Assembly: GCA_030998225.1 (NCBI GenBank)
Contig: JAPYXD010000704.1
Coordinates: forward strand, 10,912,001 to 10,976,000
Reading direction: 5' to 3'
Source of the DNA: Diplolepis rosae
Taxonomy: Eukaryota; Arthropoda; Insecta; Hymenoptera; Diplolepididae
Length of the DNA: 64,000 nt
Each line of letters opens with the position of its first letter. Position 1 is the stretch's first letter. Positions 23,107 to 35,060 of this stretch are shown here, in pieces. A model generated the notes under the pieces. The model saw only the letters and a list, made by a program, of their open reading frames with translations, had not been told where the DNA came from and did no database searches. The translations under genes and the position numbers were made by a program.

Positions 23107-23771
23107 GAATATTTATTTGTTTTTCATTTTGGCATAGGGTCAGACTCTTTTTATTTTCACATTACCATTTTTCTCAATGGCAGATATAAAAAAACGTAAA
23201 AAGTATGGCAAACGTTTCGGCCACATATGGGGACCCTCTTCAGTGCCATAAATTATAAAATTCGTTTAAAATTTCTTTAAAATATCACAATATGGAAAAT
23301 TATTAAAATAAGGAAAGGTATTAAAACAAATCTTATCTCATAGCTTGCAACTCAAAATGAAGCAGTCCGGTATGCAAAACACGCATTGAAAACATATTAA
23401 AAAATTCACTGTATATAAACAACCCGATATAATAAACGAAATTTTTTTTTTTTTTTCATTTTTATAATTTCGCGAAAAGAACCGACCGGAAAAGAACTTT
23501 TTTTTTTATCATAATATATAAAATGTGAAATTGATAATCTTGACGACCCGAGCACTTATCAATTTTTAGAATTTTTACTTTTTTTGAGGACTCTGTTACC
23601 GGAGTCTCTCGACGATCGAGTTGAACTGTTTTGAAAACCGACTCGGGACATGTGGCTTTGCTGACTGAATTTTTTACATTCTCATCATGGATAATTAATA
23701 TAAATGTTATGGTAATGTAAAAATAAAAAGAGTCTGACCCTATGCCAAAATGAAAAACAAATAAATATTCT
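23107..23771. mobile_element. Element with long inverted ends and a hammerhead-like motif
   Basis: Arms of about 60 bp (GGCATAGGGTCAGACTCTTT near 23132 and its complement near 23740) bound a 665-bp element. Inside the left end lies a hammerhead-like motif on the minus strand. Related ends are at 36941 and 38540. Confidence 0.85.
23204..23250 (-). ncRNA. Hammerhead-like motif, canonical core, 7-bp stem I
   Basis: On the minus strand: TATGGCA, CTGAAGA, one G, helix GGTCC/TGGCC (partly paired, loop CCATATG), GAAA, CGT, T, then TGCCATA. Stem I pairs perfectly over 7 bp. All core bases fit type I with a 2-bp stem III. Confidence 0.65.
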
Positions 23772-23997
23772 TTGAAAAGTTATGTTTTTTTAAAATTGTC
23801 TCTATAGAGCATTATAGATGTGCGGGTAGAATTTCGAACTCTGCATACACTTTTCTTTCAGAAATGATTTATCGTATGTATAATCTAATCTTCTGAAGAT
23901 TATGAGTTTATAATCAATAATACAAATTTTGTTTAAATATATAATGCTTGCAGATGGTTCTCATTAATTTTTTAAGTTTTTCAATTTTATTAATTAG
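23772..23997. other. No gene seen
   Basis: AT-rich linker. Confidence 0.5.
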
Positions 23998-24252
23998 TTG
24001 AGTTTGAAATTTTTGTCACTGCCTACATTATCGGAGGATCACTAGTCGCGTATCAGATAGGATACGTTGTCGACAGGTGTCCTCGTAGACAATTTCAAAC
24101 TCTTATATCGCAAATAATGCAAATAAATTCAATATTTAAAGAATTTGAAAATCTTTCTGTGTAAAAAATGACGCTTTCGACTGCGCTGGGATTCGAGCCC
24201 AGGTCTTTCGATTGCCGGTCGACTGCTCTAACCACTGAGCTACACAGGCGTC
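23998..24252 (-). mobile_element. SINE with nearly complete head and tail module
   Basis: Minus strand: head GCCTGTGTAGCTCAGTGG, body, then the tail module with GTCTACGAGGACACCTG and CGATAATGTAGGCAGTG. The most complete copy here. Confidence 0.9.
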
Positions 24253-24310
24253 CGACATCTCCTTCTCCACAGGAAGATCTCCTTATATCGCCTAGTGGCT
24301 CAGCCTTGCG

Positions 24311-24412
24311 GCTGTAAATGATTTCAAATTAATTAGTTGAGTTTAAAATTTTTGTCACTGCCTACCAAAAATTTCAAACTCAACTAATTAATTTGAAATC
24401 ATTTACAGCCGC
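24311..24412. repeat. Palindrome made from the SINE tail
   Basis: GCGGCTGTAAATGATTTC and its complement flank two facing copies of the tail end (AACTCAACTAATTAATTT), with the centre at about 24363. Confidence 0.85.
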
Positions 24413-24659
24413 AAAATTTTCGAATATTTTTCATAAGCTTTTGATGTAGTCATTATTTTTAATAGATAATCAGTTGATTTATTGCTTTGAACAATTCTGG
24501 CATATATATATATTCGATACAAGAAAAATTACATTCCGAATAAACGCGACAAAATTTAAGATTATTGCTTGTCTCCCTTGTTATTTATTGATTTTATTGA
24601 CTGAAGTATCAAAACGAGAACAATTTTTACATTCTCATCATGGATGAGAAGGTATTGGT

Positions 24660-24745
24660 TTTATGTGAAAAATGACTTTCGAAAATTTCATCAAATCTTT
24701 ACGTTTTGAGACCCCCTGAGTCCGAAAAAAGGGTTTTTACGAAAG

Positions 24746-24776
<31 letters not shown>

Positions 24777-25880
24777 AGGTCGTGTGCGGCATAACTCTCG
24801 ATAGAATTATCAGATTGAATTGAGCTTTGGTACACTTTATCGGAGCCGAAAAAGTAAGGACAAGTTCGTTAACCAGCCACATCCAATCAAAATTGAGGGA
24901 TTGAGCACTACTTTTGTGTTTTTGAAAATAATTTTTTGAAAAAATCAAAAATTTCAATACTGGTTTTTGATAGTGCTCATAAAACTTTAAAAATTATCAT
25001 GATAACATTTTTTGATTATATCAAAATTAGAAATTTTACAGCATATTCAAATTCGAAAAAAGTCAATATCAAAATTCCATTTTCCAGTTAAATTATACGA
25101 AATACGAAAATACGTTATGATACAATATTATTAAATAAATAAAGACCTACAAATTTGCATTATAACATTTTTTTTTTAATTAAAAAAAAACTATTGAAAA
25201 TCCAAAATTCAATTTTTTAACAATAATATTCAAAATACGAAAAAAACGTAAGAATACAAAGTTTGTCGTTTCAAAAAGATCTACAAATTTTTTTTTACAC
25301 AGTTTCTGATAGAAGATATATTTTTCGTTTCAATTCCAAAAAATACGATTAAAATTCAAAAATTCCATTTTTTAGACAAAATATGTGAGATGCAAAAAAA
25401 ACGTTTAGATGGAAAATTGTTTGCCTAAATGAGGTCTACAAATTCTCATTAAGACATTTCGGGACAGGATTTATATTTTATGTTTTGATTTTTAATATTA
25501 AAAAAATTCGATTTTTTCACCAAAATACGTGAGATCCGAAATAAGCGTTTTTCTGCAAAATCGTTTCCTTAAATAAAGTCTACGATTGTTTTTCCTTTTT
25601 GAGAGATTTGGAAGAAAATAAATTATTTTAATCATGTAATTTATTAAAAAGTTACTGAAATGTATACAGGAAATCGAGCGCGAAGCGTGAGCGCCATGAT
25701 GTAAATGTGTTCCTTAAGGCTGATAGAGCCTTAAGTAAATTGAATTTCCTGTTTCACTTCAATTCAAAAAGAAATTGAGTGACTTTGAGAAAATGTGTAA
25801 TTCACATCATCTGTAATATTATTATAAAATTGGTTTGAGCTTCATTATCAAATTATAATAAATAAACTTAAATGTATGCG
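24660..25880 (+). repeat. REP-A element, most complete copy, with (CTGT)n
   Basis: Starts near TTTTGAGACCCCCTGAGTCC, then a CTGT microsatellite at 24747-24776. Four degenerate units follow, marked by AATTCCATTTTT-like words near 25078, 25207, 25359 and 25507. Then come CGAGCGCGAAGCGTGAGCG and CTTAAGGCTGATAGAGCC. It carries the empty site of the 612-1705 insertion at about 25735. The element style is common in insect genomes. Confidence 0.75.
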
Positions 25881-25899
25881 AAGAGCACAAGACCGAGCA

Positions 25900-26040
25900 A
25901 GACAATTGAGAAATTGTTTCTCAAATTAACTAAAAAGTAACTGAATTTTTTTAAATTCTATCTTAATTCTATGAAATTATAACTGAATAAGACTCCAGTC
26001 ACGTGTTTCGGGAAATAACGGTAGAAATTTCTAACAGTGC
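25900..26040. repeat. S-family repeat
   Basis: Matches 12480-12612 (AAAAAGTAACTGAAT, TAAGACTCCAGT). Confidence 0.65.
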
Positions 26041-26872
26041 ATGTGTTGTAAAATTACCTCACGTTTTCGTAATAAACTTCCATCACACTATTGTAAAATT
26101 ACAATATAAATGTTTACAGTCTTGTTACAGTTTATATTGAATTGTCATTTTTCCTTTTATAAGTAATATATTCTGCAAATTTGAAAAGCCAAGCGATAAA
26201 TTTGAAATACAGTTTTTTCTCGATCGTTACTGAGATCGCAAATTGTGCAAGTCATTTTCTGACAATAAACATTACTGTAATTTTGAGAGTGGTGTGTATT
26301 GAATGTAGTTGTTAAAAGAAAAAGAATCGATGCGTGTATGGTAGCAGTAACCAAGTCCGGTCGTGCCGGCCGCGGCGGGTGCATTGGCCGGCCATGAGTT
26401 AGTTTCGTTTAACAATCGCCTGTAAACAGCCTCGTAACTTTAATGCCCCTTCTCCTTCTTTTTCAATTTTTTTTCTATAGTCAGACATATACATCTTCCA
26501 TCGCGGTCTGACACAGAATGCAAGGACAAACGAATGCTGCACTTTTGCATCGCAAATAATAAATATTGTATGGCTAGCCAGAGACAAGACTTACAGAAAC
26601 ACCAGGAACAGTAATATAAAGTAGTTGACCGAAGCACGTAATTCTGTTTTCATGAATGTAAGGTCTCACTTGACGTAATGTAAATTCATATATCTCTCAA
26701 CAAGAATTTTCACTGCTAAAACGCATTGGAAGCGTATATTTAAATTTTGTAGTATTAATGACCTGTGGTAGGCTCTGACGTCACTAATTACATACCATCG
26801 TTTGTCCATTTGTTCACGATTGTCCATACATCATTTCGTTTGCCCACCCTTCAGAATAGAAATATAAAAAAA
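26041..26872. other. No gene seen
   Basis: 26350-26395 is locally GC-rich (GCCGGCC occurs twice); the rest is unremarkable. Overlapping minus-strand frames lack family features. Confidence 0.5.
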
Positions 26873-27005
26873 AAATTTTTAAAGAAAACCTAAACAATTT
26901 TTAAGTGTATGCAGGACTATATTGTTTAAAAAAAATTTTAACATAACTTTATTGGTCAGTAAAGTTTTTTTTATAATGTAGATGCAGTTTTTCATCAGTT
27001 TGCTG

Positions 27006-27110
27006 CACTCAAAAATAGTTTCTTTGAATCAAAGCAACATTTCTTTAAATCAAAGAAAGTCGTTCAAACAAATCATTTTCTTTGATTCAATCAAATCTTT
27101 TTTCTGAGTG
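27006..27110. mobile_element. TTTGATTCAAA-word MITE, short
   Basis: CACTCAAAAATAG at the left and TTTTTTCTGAGTG at the right. The right half is nearly identical to the right end of 33839-34219. Confidence 0.75.
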
Positions 27111-27263
27111 ATCTACGTAAATAAAAAAAATATCATTTTTGAAGAAAACCTAAACAATTTTTAAGTGTATGCAGGATTATATTGTTTAAACAAATTTAAA
27201 CACAACTTTATTCGTCAGTATAGTTTTTTCATAATATAGATGCCATTTTTCATCAGTTTTCTA

Positions 27264-27544
27264 CACTCAAAAAACTGTTTCTTTGAATCAAAAAACAGTT
27301 TCTATGAATTGAAGAAAGTTTTATTGATTCAAAGAAATGTTCTTTAATGAAAATAAATCTATTTCTTTGGATCAAAGAAAATTTTTTTGAATTAATTTGA
27401 ATTGAATTAATAATACTTTATTTATGAAAAATTAATTTCAGTTACAAAGTGTTGAATATTACTCTATTTAATTCAAAGAAATTTTTTTTTTAACCGTATA
27501 TCAAAGAAATGTTTCTTTGATTCAAAGATACTGTTGACTCAATG
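27264..27544. mobile_element. TTTGATTCAAA-word MITE
   Basis: Flanked by TA at 27262-27263 and 27545-27546. Ends are CACTCAAAAAACTGTTTC and the complement of CATTGAGTCAACAGTATC. Confidence 0.78.
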
Positions 27545-27812
27545 TATCCATTATCTATATAAAAATTGTTTAAAAAATTTGTTTAGGTCTTAGGCGTTTA
27601 ATTTTAGATCACAAAAATAAAAAGCGCTCGACTTTGAAAAAAATGTCGCTTATCAAATTTTGAACTTGCATGCTTCAAATTAAAAAATTGTAGTCTTGGT
27701 AAAACAGGAATTATTTTTTCCGATTTTAAAACTAATTGAAGTCTACATCCATCCGCTAAGATGTCCTTTATTATGTCCTAAAGTTTCAGATAAAAGAATT
27801 GATTACACGTTT

Positions 27813-28638
27813 GATTTTTTGACGCCGAAAACGAATCCGGCCGCAGAAATTATCTAACACGTCAGGTTTTGGAGTAACTTCAGGTTAAATGGTCAAAAAA
27901 TGGCCCTTTTAGATAAATTTATCATGAGAGAACGGAATTTTAATTTATTTCCGAAATCGGCATCGCTTTAAAATCCATATTTATTACCGCTGCTTGATTT
28001 TTTTTAGCTGAAATATACAAGTGTGAGTTTATAATACTGGCCATGCGTATTAGGGATTCAATTAACTATTGCCACCAATCGTGTCGATTATAAACGTTAA
28101 CTGTTACAAACCACAGTTTAGACTATGACATCTATGTTATCATTATCTGATCTTGCCTTCACTGTCTGGTTCATCTTCTAATCTTGCCTCCATTAACTGG
28201 ATCATCATCTTCTGATCTTACCTTCAATGACTGGATGATACCTAGATTTTGTTATATTAGATCCGCCATTTCGGTATAATTTAATAAGAATTATACCCTC
28301 TCATTGCTGATGAGAATGTAAAACGTGACAAGAGTTGTTCAACGCAATGGTTTATTGGATCCCCAATACAACCAGCATGACCAGTATTATAAACTCAAAC
28401 TTGCATATTTCAGCTGAAAAAAATCGAACAGTGGTAATCAAAAATGCATTTTAAAGCTGAAAACTAGCACTACACGATGCCGTTTTCGGATACAAACAAA
28501 AAAATTCCGTTCCCCCACAATAAATTTATAAATTTGTCCAAAATGGTCATTTTTTGACCATTTAACCTGAACTTACTCCAAAACCTGACATGTTTAACAA
28601 TTTCTGCGGCTGGATTTGTTTTCAGCATCAAGAAATCT
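27813..28638. mobile_element. T-family long inverted repeat
   Basis: Arms 27813-28064 and 28354-28638 are inverted copies (CTGAAATATACAAGTGTGAG against its complement). The 290-bp spacer contains CATCATCTTCTGATCTTACC-like words. A deletion derivative is at 22400-22680. Confidence 0.85.
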
Positions 28639-29145
28639 ACAAGATTCACCCCCTTTCATTTCTGTTATTGACAAAACCTGTCTTATTGTTGAAAAATCTT
28701 GGGGGAAACTGATTTTATTGATTTAGTCATCTGTATTGATTGATCCATGGACCATGGCCTTAATCCTTTCAGTCACAGGAGCCGTTATAGTGGCCACCTT
28801 TTTTATTTCCCTTTTTTGTCATTAAATTTTTGAAATCACCATACTGTAATAACTAGTGACCAACATTTATTGGTTTGGTTTCAAAATCTACGAAGGTAAA
28901 GAGACGGTGGCAAGAAAATCCTTCTCCCGATAACATTTCAAAACGACGATCAAATCACAATTTTGAAAAATATAGTTACAAATAAAAAGATTAATAGAAA
29001 AAAAAAACGGAAAAAAGGAACGAAACTCTGCCACCGCCGGTCCCAAGCCCGTGTATCAAAGGAGAAGGGTGTTTCATAATATGTTTGGTACATATCGTTG
29101 AAATAAGATACGTTTTTTGTTCAAAATCAATAAATATAAAAACCA
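28639..29145. other. No gene seen
   Basis: Contains GATTGATCCATGGACCATGG, the outer part of the T family, and otherwise AT-rich sequence. Confidence 0.5.
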
Positions 29146-29500
29146 TACACATTTGACCAAATTCAAAATTTTTCGTCCGGCATATGGGATCTGTCATTTT
29201 GAATTTACAAAATCTGACCTCATATTCGTAATCAGGGACCCCACAAATCTATAAAAAGAGTTCTCAGTACACATTTAATCAAATTTAAAATTGTATGTCC
29301 GCCATATTGGATCCGCCATTTTGAATTTTCAAAATTTGACTTCATATTCGTTATCAGTGATCTCAAAAACTTATGAAAAGAGTTTTTAGTACACATTTAA
29401 CGAAATTAAAAAATTTTTGACCGCCATATTGGAACCGCCATTTTGAATTTTTTAAATCTGACTTCATATTCGTAATCAGCGACCCCAAAAACCATAGGGT
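29146..29500 (+). repeat. 122-bp tandem repeat, three units
   Basis: TACACATTT starts units at 29146, 29268 and 29390. Each has GCCATTTTGAATTT and CATATTCGTAATCAG. Confidence 0.93.
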
Positions 29501-30459
29501 AGTATATTAAATTGAAAATTAAACTATCGTGTTAATTGCGTGACTGAAAGGGTTAAAGAGTTGAGAGTCACCGTTGAGAGTGCGTTTCAATTCAGTTGAC
29601 TGGATGGCTTTCAGATTTATTCAAATTTCCGTAATAGGATGTATGGCAAAGCAATGTCGAGATATTAGATCGAGGCATAAAAGTAAAAAGTATAGAAAGA
29701 AGGAAAAGCGAAAAAGATGATCACAGGTCGTGGGGTGGAGTTGATACGGAGCTTGAATATGCCCTGTCAGAAAGGTGCAATTGGTATACAACTCTATCGC
29801 TGAATTCTTCGCAATCATAAAAATCCTTTTTCTCCTTTGATCTCAACTTTTGAAGCACATAGACAAGAGAGACTGAATATATGTGGTTAGTGGGAAACAG
29901 CAAGAGGCGCACTCCACTTCTTCTTCCTATTCCACACCTCTGTATTTCCCGAACCTCAGGGAGTTCTCAAAGGTTTCTTGGAGATGAGTTCTGTATATTA
30001 GCTGAGAAGTTCAGCGCGTCAGGAGACCCTGGTGTGTTGTCGCCTTCAACGTAGACGTCATCGTTTTCATCGAATTCCGGTAGGTAAACGTATGAGAATG
30101 GAAGTTCGTCGAGTTTCCTACAAGTAAGGGCAACGTACCGGTTAACGTTACCATATAACGTATAGCGTTAGTTAGGTGCATAGGTATAGTTGAAGTAACT
30201 GGCTCAAGTGTAAGCATAAGCACGTCAAGTTATGACTCTGTGCCATGTACGTGTATTCAACCATCTAGCAATCTAGCTACTTTAGTTTCTCACTTGAGGA
30301 GCGTAATTTTCAAGCCTGAGCACTAGGATATTCAACTGACGTCGTCGAATTTCTATAATAGTCACACTCAAACTTGCAAATCTGATTAATCCATAATTTT
30401 CTATTGTTATCTCAGACAGCTAGTCGGTTTACTTAACCCGTTTCGTTCTGAAAGGACGT
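29501..30459. other. Unique-looking sequence, no gene seen
   Basis: Moderate GC. Minus-strand frames of 63-70 codons overlap each other and have no recognisable features. Possible host intron sequence. Confidence 0.5.
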
Positions 30460-30901
30460 AAATTTTGAATTGTTTTTATCTAGTAAATTTTGAAAGAAAA
30501 AATTGATGGATCATTTTGAGAATACATACCATATTGTATTTTTTCCGCTCTTTCCGATCCCATTTTTCAATATGGCGACAAAAATATTAATTTTTTTTCA
30601 TTATATCGTATTTTTGAACATTAAAGTGTTTTCTGATCGTTTCGATCGTCTAGATCTGGTGGCATAAATGTTCTTACTAACAGAAAAAATCATTTTCGTC
30701 CATAAATTCAAAATGGCGGGTAGAACATGGCATCGTTGTGACAAAACATCTTATTTTTTCCATATTTTTCGCCATTTTTTCTTTCTATTAGCCTAATTTT
30801 ATGCATGAGTCATACAGAAATAAATGTCATGATAACTATTTGGTCCCAATATATCCACACACTTCACTTGTTACGATCTTTTCCGCACTTGTCGCTGAAT
30901 A

Positions 30902-31627
30902 CACGGAGTAACTTTTTATATCAATTTTTACTATAGTATTTTTCAATTTAGGGATAAACGTATCACTTTGAGAATTTTTGTTAGTAAAAATACTAAACTT
31001 TATAATAATTATATGAAACTTTAATACACGGAAAAAACAGTATAGCTGTTCGACGTATACCGGTATATAGTGTCTCGACCCATGCGGTATAGGTGAGACA
31101 ACTATACTGGTTTACCGCGCGACCTATACATTGCTTCGCATGCACGCGACTCTAACCTCGAAATGAGAAAGAAGTGTCATTTTTTCGAGGCGTTCTTTCG
31201 AAGCGTTTGTCGATTTGTTTGGAGCATTTTTTCTTTCTTTGAAAGATCATTTTTGCGTATCGCGTATTGTTTTATCACACGCGAAAATTCATAAGAGCGA
31301 TAACGATGGCATAATATTTTGTTTACGACCGCTATACATGGTATTGTCATATCAACGAACTTGTATAGCTGTCTCACCTATACTCGTATAGTTCTGAGGA
31401 CCATACCGTAGCATTGGTCTGATAGCAATATTTTCTGGTTCTGAGGTTACTGTTTTACTGTTTTTTCAGTGTATAAACTATAGTAAAATTTTCTATGAAC
31501 TATGCTGAAGTTTCATATAATTATTATAAAGTTTAGTATTTTTACTAACAACAATTCTCAAAGTGATACGTTTTTCCCTAAATTGAAAAATACTATAGTA
31601 AAAATTGATATAAAAAGTTTCTCCGTG
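30902..31627. mobile_element. Family E MITE (TACTATAGTA word), interrupted
   Basis: CACGGAGTAACTTTTTATATC at the left and the complement of CACGGAGAAACTTTTTATATC at the right, with TA outside both ends (30900-30901, 31628-31629). It is split by the MITE at 31027-31471. Confidence 0.88.
31027..31471. mobile_element. Family G MITE (ACTATACC word) nested in family E
   Basis: Ends CACGGAAAAAACAGTA and the complement of CACTGAAAAAACAGTA, TA on both sides. The interior mixes GGTATAGGTGAGACAACTAT and its complement with a unique middle. Confidence 0.88.
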
Positions 31628-32630
31628 TACTTTGGGTTATTGAGATTTTTAGTGTCTACTACAATCTTAGTATCATTTTTTATACTATTATATTTTGTAC
31701 GTCCATGTGAAGTTTTCCTCAGAGGAGTCGAAGTCAAAGGAGGAATGATTTTTTACGGTTGACGGAGATAGATTAGTAACTGCAGGCAGATAAAAAAATT
31801 CGGAATTTGTACATTTGATTTCAAATAATAAATTATAATTATATTAATTATTAATAGGTAATTATACAGAATGTCATGTCCTACCAAAAGGTATCTGAAA
31901 ATTACAACAAAATTCCAGAAGCAAAAACATCTGTTTATTACGTTGGAATGTACTAGAAGCACTAAAATTTGATAAAGAAAAGAATGTTGAATTATGAGTA
32001 TATAAGAATATATTGATTAAGACAAGCATATTAACAAAGCCCTATAATCTTTTAATCAAACAAAAATATTTTTCATTGGAAAAAATTAGCACCATAGCCA
32101 CAACTATTACATTCACGAATTGAAGAAACGAAATTTGCCTTGAAATTAAAAGCAACATCCACCATATTGAATTTGTTGCAATGTGTGGATATATTGGGAC
32201 CGAATAGTTATCATGACATTCATTTCCGTATGACTCATGCGTAATTAAGCTAATTAGAATGAAAAAATGGCGAAAAACATAGAAAACATAAGATGTTTTA
32301 TCAAAACGACATGTTCTATCCGCCATTTTGAATTTATGAACGAAAATGATTTTTTCTTTTAGTAAAAACATTTATGCCACCAGATCTAGACGATCGAAAC
32401 GATCAGATAACACTTTCATGTTCAAAAATACGATATAATGAAAAAAAAATTAACATTTTTGTGACTTTTTAATATTTTTGTCACCATATTGATTAATGGC
32501 GAACGGTAGCGTAAAATAGACAATGGGATCGGAAAGAGCGGACAAAAATACAATATGGTATGCATTCTCATAATGATCCATCAATTTTTTTTTCAAAATT
32601 TACTAGATAAAAACAATTCAAAATTTAAGT

Positions 32631-33555
32631 CGTTGACGGCCAGAGTTGGCAACCGATCTTTGTCAACACTTTTGCCGATGCTGGGCCAGGTTTGGAACGG
32701 ATCTAACTTTGCACTTGAGATAATCTGCCCCTATGACAATGAAATTTTTTATGCAAATTTATATTTATAGTAGCTACAAAGTAATATACCACGAAAACTT
32801 CATAAACTGCAGATTCATAAAATAGAAACCGCCCACAGCAGTACGGTCTGCGATTTATAATGCTGTTTGATGACGTTATTTTGCTTGAGTAAGATTATTA
32901 TTTCTACTAAAGTGAATTTGCGAGCGTACGGACATTCATATACAAATGGATTTTCATATTCGTGTATGCGTTCATCAAATCTTCTCTTTTCATATTTTCA
33001 CTCCAATGGTGAAATAACTCTACTAACACCGTCATCTATATATTCTACATTCTCATATTTGTCTTTCCAAAAGCACAATATTAATTTAAATAGAAATATG
33101 TAATTAAATTGCTTGAAGGCTACCAGAGGATCGCACGATTGAGGGGAAAAATTGAGGGAAAAACCACATTTTTATTTAATTCTATAATGCATTAGATTAA
33201 CACTGAAAAATCTGTGTTTTCAGATTTTATTATTGCATGTTTGAACATAACTTGTAATTAAGTTTCCTGTATTCTTTTGGGATATTTAAACTGTTTACAC
33301 TATTTTTCGCTACCAGAACTTCTCGATATGACACATTTTTCCGCAAATTAAAGCATAGAATATTCAAAATTAAAAACGCGGGCCTCTCACAAGTAGAGTT
33401 TATTATGTTTTTTAACTTCAACCAAAAATTGCATAGAATCACAATATGGAAAAATTGACTGCTTCGCACTATTGTAATTCGAATATTAATATCCAAGCAG
33501 TACAATTTTTTCTCTATTTTAAAATTCCTGGTACGCGGCAAATCGAATACCAACT
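32631..33555. other. No gene seen
   Basis: Unique-looking. The minus frame at 33230-33553 has 107 codons but no recognisable domain. Confidence 0.5.
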
Positions 33556-33838
33556 TTAATATTTTTATTTTTTGAGTTTAGATCTTCCATATAATTTTTT
33601 TTATGTTTAATACATTTATTTAGAAATCTTTTAGGGTTTTTAAACAATTCCAGCACCTTTATGTATTTTTAAACTAAAATTTTTGAGTTTTTTGGGCATT
33701 TTTTTGACATTTTTTGACTTTGAATAACTTTTTTGTTTTTTAATCATTTGTCATGATTCATTCCTTATTTTATTCTTTATAATGTATAGCAACTTTTTAT
33801 TTATGGAAAATAAGGTAACATGACTGAAAAAAAAGTTA

Positions 33839-34219
33839 CACTCAGAAAAAAGATTTGATTGAATCAAAAAAATTATTTGTTTGAACAACTTTCTTTGATT
33901 TAAAGAAATGTTTTGTTTAAATGAAACAAAATTTGTTTGATTCAAACTAAATATCTTTGGATCAAACAAATATTTGTTCGAATCAAATAAATTTCTGCCT
34001 TAAATCAAACAAATTTTATCTTTAACCATATGTCAATGCATTAATTTCTTTGTTTTGAAGAAAAATTAATTTAATTCAAACAAATATTTATTTGGTTCAA
34101 AGATATTTTCTTTGAATCAAACAAATTTTATTTCATTTAAACAAATCATTTCTTTAAATCAAAGAAAGTCGTTCAAACAAATCATTTTCTTTGATTGAAT
34201 CAAATCTTTTTTCTGAGTG
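33839..34219. mobile_element. TTTGATTCAAA-word MITE, complete
   Basis: Perfect ends CACTCAGAAAAAAGATTTGA, TA on both sides (33837-33838, 34220-34221), 381 bp. The interior is almost only CAAACAAATTTGATTCAAA-like words in both directions. Confidence 0.93.
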
Positions 34220-34339
34220 TACAAATAAAGTAAAATAAAATAACATTTTTTTTTCAATTGTTAAATTTTTACAAAAAATTTTTTATACAAAATATCCTAT
34301 GTTAGCAAAACCCTTTTTCTGTATTTTTAGATTTGAATA

Positions 34340-34381
34340 AATCACTGATGAGGGCTCCGATCAGAGCCGAAACGTCTGATT
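34340..34381 (+). ncRNA. Hammerhead-like motif, canonical core
   Basis: AATCA, CTGATGA (34345-34351), one G, helix GGCTC/GAGCC with loop CGATCA, GAAA (34369-34372), CGT, C, then TGATT. Stem I is 5 bp and stem III two pairs (A-U, C-G). Expected cleavage after C34376. The single extra G before helix II is the one departure from the textbook form. Confidence 0.65.
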
Positions 34382-34899
34382 ATGTAAAACTCTGAGTTTT
34401 TATCAACCTTGGACCCTAAAGCCAATTACCAACATCAACATATATCTTCAATTATTAATTAAGGGTCAATGTAAGTCCAGAATATGAATTCTAAAATATA
34501 TTTTTAAAAAATGTTGTAGTTACTTTTTGAGCTAGAGTGCTTTCTATACCCAAAAAGTTGCTACACATTGAAAGGAACATATTTAAAAAAGAATCATGAC
34601 AATTTAAAAAAAAATAAAAAAGTTATTCAAGGTCAAACAATTCCAAAGAAATGTCCAAAAAACTCGAAATTTTTAATTTTAAAATATCAAGGTGCTGGAA
34701 TTTCAAAAAAATCCCAAAACCTTTCTAAATGAAGGTACTAAACATAAAAAAATGATATAGAAGGTCTATACTCAAAAAGTAAAAATAAAAATATTAAAGG
34801 TAGCGGATTTCCTTAAGTCAACAAAATATTTCGCTGAAGATTTCGAAGTTCCAGAATTGAAGAAAGTGACACTTTTTCAATAATTGACTGCCTTCGGCT

Positions 34900-35060
34900 A
34901 TATATGCCAAATATTATAGACTTCTAAGGTGTTCCATTTTTTCCGAAAATAATTTTAGTTGGTTGAACAAATTTTGGCCAGTAAACCAAATTTTTGTTGA
35001 TTTCACAAAATTATTTGGTTAATCTAAATAAAAGATCTTTTTTGTCCTGTTGAGAAATGA
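34900..35060. repeat. Fragment of the GGTTGAACC-word family
   Basis: TTAGTTGGTTGAACAAATTT and following alternation of AACCAAATT words; ends not defined. Confidence 0.55.

Larger units (their letters stand above)
26873..27544 (+). repeat. Direct duplication of about 255 bp, each copy ending in a MITE
   Basis: GAAAACCTAAACAATTTTTA and the following 120 bases occur at 26884 and again at about 27143. The first copy leads into a 105-bp element at 27006-27110, the second into a 281-bp element at 27264-27544. Confidence 0.85.
30460..32630. mobile_element. P-family long inverted repeat hosting nested MITEs
   Basis: Arms 30460-30861 and 32183-32630 are inverted copies; for example ATATATCCACACA near 30849 pairs with TGTGTGGATATAT near 32183, and both arms contain AAATTCAAAATGGCGG or its complement. 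The 1.3-kb spacer holds the MITE at 30902-31627. Confidence 0.88.
33556..34806. mobile_element. FB-B long inverted repeat hosting a MITE and a hammerhead-like motif
   Basis: Arms 33556-33835 and about 34500-34806 are inverted (TTTATGTATTTTTAAACT against related complement). Copies of the family are at 52640-53125 and, one arm only, at 44036-44283. The spacer holds 33839-34219 and 34340-34381. Confidence 0.82.

Noticed and set aside
24691..24957. Minus-strand frame with a repeated Asp-Arg-Gln-Thr peptide
   Set aside because: It is the translation of a CTGT microsatellite within REP-A.
26340..26400. CpG-island-like promoter
   Set aside because: The GC-rich block is only about 45 bases and no first exon or initiator context follows.
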